This document shows positions 62,423-64,000 of a DNA stretch of 64,000 nucleotides, in pieces. The notes under the pieces were generated by a model, which was not told the origin of the DNA, did not search any database, and saw only the letters and a list, made by a program, of their open reading frames with translations. Each line of letters opens with the position of its first letter. Position 1 is the first letter of the stretch. The position numbers and the translations under genes are program-made. Source of the stretch: Acanthosepion lycidas (Eukaryota > Mollusca > Cephalopoda > Sepiida > Sepiidae); the NCBI GenBank assembly GCA_963932145.1, contig OZ010596.1, positions 86,035,776 through 86,099,775 of the forward strand, written 5' to 3'.

Positions 62423-63204
62423 TACATTGTTATAGTATATATTATATATTTTCTATTTCAATCAACTAATTGTTTTATTATTTATTATATTTTGTCATAT
62501 ATATATATATATATATATATTATTGTACTATAACTCTGCTTGTTCCTTAGTGTTGTAACCTAGGGAAGGTTACTGAATAGAATAATCACACAAAGGTTGG
62601 TAATGAATAAAATACTTAGGACAAGAACAACCCATATAAGATTTGTCAGCGACACATAGAAGAAACAGGAATGTAGCTACTATGTCTGTGAAACAAAAAC
62701 CTGATAGATTTTTAACAGCTCTGGATGATCCCTCTGAATCACAATTATCCAGAATGTGATTTATTGGTAAAGGGACTCAGGGAAGATGGATGAATTATTT
62801 TCTAATATAAGCTCATGGCTAGATGAATTAATTGACACTCTTTTCTTTGATGTATAAGCTAGAACTTTAAAATTCAATATCTGGTAATAGTGTGATTATA
62901 AAGAAACATTTGACATTCATTGACTGGTTGAAATTTATAAAATCCTTTTTGAAACAGTTTTTCATTAAAACAGGCTTCAAGTTCTTGGTGTTCTTTCTAG
63001 TAATGATCGGTATTTCTTTACAACTTTTTTAAAGTAGTGTGAAAAGTCAGTATTTTGATTGTCATTATTTTCTGTTCAAGTTACATTTACTATCCATTTT
63101 TGTTGTTATCGTTGGAAGTCTTTAAAATAAAAAAAATAACATACAATTTCTTTGAACCAACTTCTTGTTTTTGTCCACTAAAATATACTCTACTACTCTT
63201 ACAA
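62336..63204. other. (TA)n microsatellites and unassigned sequence
   Basis: TA runs at 62393-62422 and 62497-62521. The rest is AT-rich without recognised features. Confidence 0.55.
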
Positions 63205-63206
63205 TT

Positions 63207-63285
63207 TTAGGTTGGTGCAAAAATAATGACGTTTTTTGACATATTTTTAACATCAAAAAGCGTCATTATTTTTGCACCAACCTAA
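63207..63285. mobile_element. 80-bp-class mariner MITE (copy 7)
   Basis: Ends TTAGGTTGGTGCAAAAATAA and the complement; arms ATGACGTTTTTTGACAT/ATCAAAAAGCGTCAT. TA follows the right end; the left flank is TT, so the left TA is mutated. Confidence 0.9.
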
Positions 63286-64000
63286 TACTAAAAATGAAAC
63301 TTTTTCAAAAGATTATTACAAGAAATCTCTATTCTGAAAGTAAATATAAAATATAAGCAAACCATATATTTTTGTGAAATGTCCACAATGTATGAAATTG
63401 TGTATTATCACAAGTACTGATAAATTCAACAGGATGTTTTTTATTTTTCCATCAGATTTCCAATTACAGGAAAAAATATTCCTTTTATAGTTGTATAAGC
63501 TATAATCATAAAAATAGTGCCAATATTAATTAGATTTGGTCTGTTTTATGTTTATTGCTATTGGCTGCTACCAGCCAGACTTTTTAGAACTTAGACCACC
63601 CTAAAATTTTCCCCAATACAACAAAGCTACCAGTAAAATCTATAAAACATTTTTTCCCTTAGTGCAATTATTGACTTGAAATATTCATATTGATGCCATA
63701 AAAAAAAATTGTTGGTCAGTTGTTTGAATTTTATGTAAAAATTTAATAGCTGTTTCTTTTCTAAGAAAAAATTTTAATATTTTGGGGTCAGTATGTGTTT
63801 TGTTGCATAAGGTTTAAGTTTTGGCAGGCTTTTGTGTGTGATCTGCTTTATACTAGGAATTGAATCTGTAAACCTTTTTGGGTTTCTGGTTAAAATAAAA
63901 ATATAGCATCCATTGAAATGTCTTCTGTGATAAAGATCATTGAATAGCTGATGCCTCCTTACCCCACTGCCAACAATATTGAATGCTTTTTCCTGTAAAA
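63286..64000. other. no recognised feature
   Basis: AT-rich, no gene or element seen up to the window end. Confidence 0.5.

Overview
The window is AT-rich, intron/intergenic-type animal DNA. It has long A/T homopolymers, many (TA)n, (CA)n and (CT)n microsatellites, minisatellites, and dozens of fragmentary transposable elements. I found no intact cellular gene, rRNA, CRISPR array or bacterial-type operon. The repeat content (tRNA- and 5S-headed SINEs with AATC/AATG tails, two very common non-LTR LINE families, mariner-type MITEs) is what I would expect of a coleoid cephalopod, most likely an octopus. That assignment is inference from repeat style, not from a diagnostic gene.

Layout. 1-5 kb: a Penelope-like tail module, a reversed SINE fragment, an 80-bp mariner MITE (2309-2388), a hAT-type MITE (2442-2719) and a LINE reverse-transcriptase copy whose 5' part is inverted against its 3' part (3478-4700). 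5-15 kb: 3' ends of two LINE families, a 0.7-kb dispersed repeat, a 5S-headed SINE composite, and the longest LINE copy (11885-13960; endonuclease piece, RT piece, C-terminal region, poly-A). 15-17 kb: three mariner-type MITEs in 1.2 kb and one possible small exon. 19 kb: a Ty3/gypsy RT fragment on the minus strand. 20-27 kb: microsatellites, two more 80/102-bp MITEs, SINEs and a second copy of the 0.7-kb repeat. 27.6-28.4 kb: a near-perfect 30-bp minisatellite. 28-34 kb: SINEs, a LINE copy and a 1.1-kb element with about 100-bp terminal inverted repeats. 34.7-36.7 kb: a hAT-like element and the best 5S+tRNA composite SINE. 37-40.4 kb: duplicated MITE-like units, a TA-flanked MITE, a 69-bp perfect palindrome and a 27-bp VNTR, the last three directly adjoining. 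41-49.6 kb: LINE 3' ends, a hAT MITE with an exact 8-bp target duplication, a 0.5-kb tandem duplication and an element with 85-bp inverted ends. 50.4-51.5 kb: pyrimidine-rich 34- and 36-bp minisatellites. 52.9-64 kb: more LINE and SINE copies, a mariner transposase C-terminal remnant, a CT-rich satellite and a last MITE.

The genes do not work together in a pathway: all recognisable coding sequence is decayed transposon coding sequence. LINE family A (EN/RT, jockey/CR1-like) occurs at least 12 times, almost always as a 5'-truncated 3' end on the plus strand. LINE family B occurs about 10 times on both strands. The most interesting material is structural: (i) seven hairpin MITEs whose ends match the human Hsmar1/MADE1 terminal motif, in two symmetric length classes and with one hybrid copy; (ii) SINEs with different Pol III heads (5S-like, tRNA-like) that seem to share one central body; (iii) perfect fold-back palindromes at repeat junctions; (iv) a twin-priming LINE inversion.
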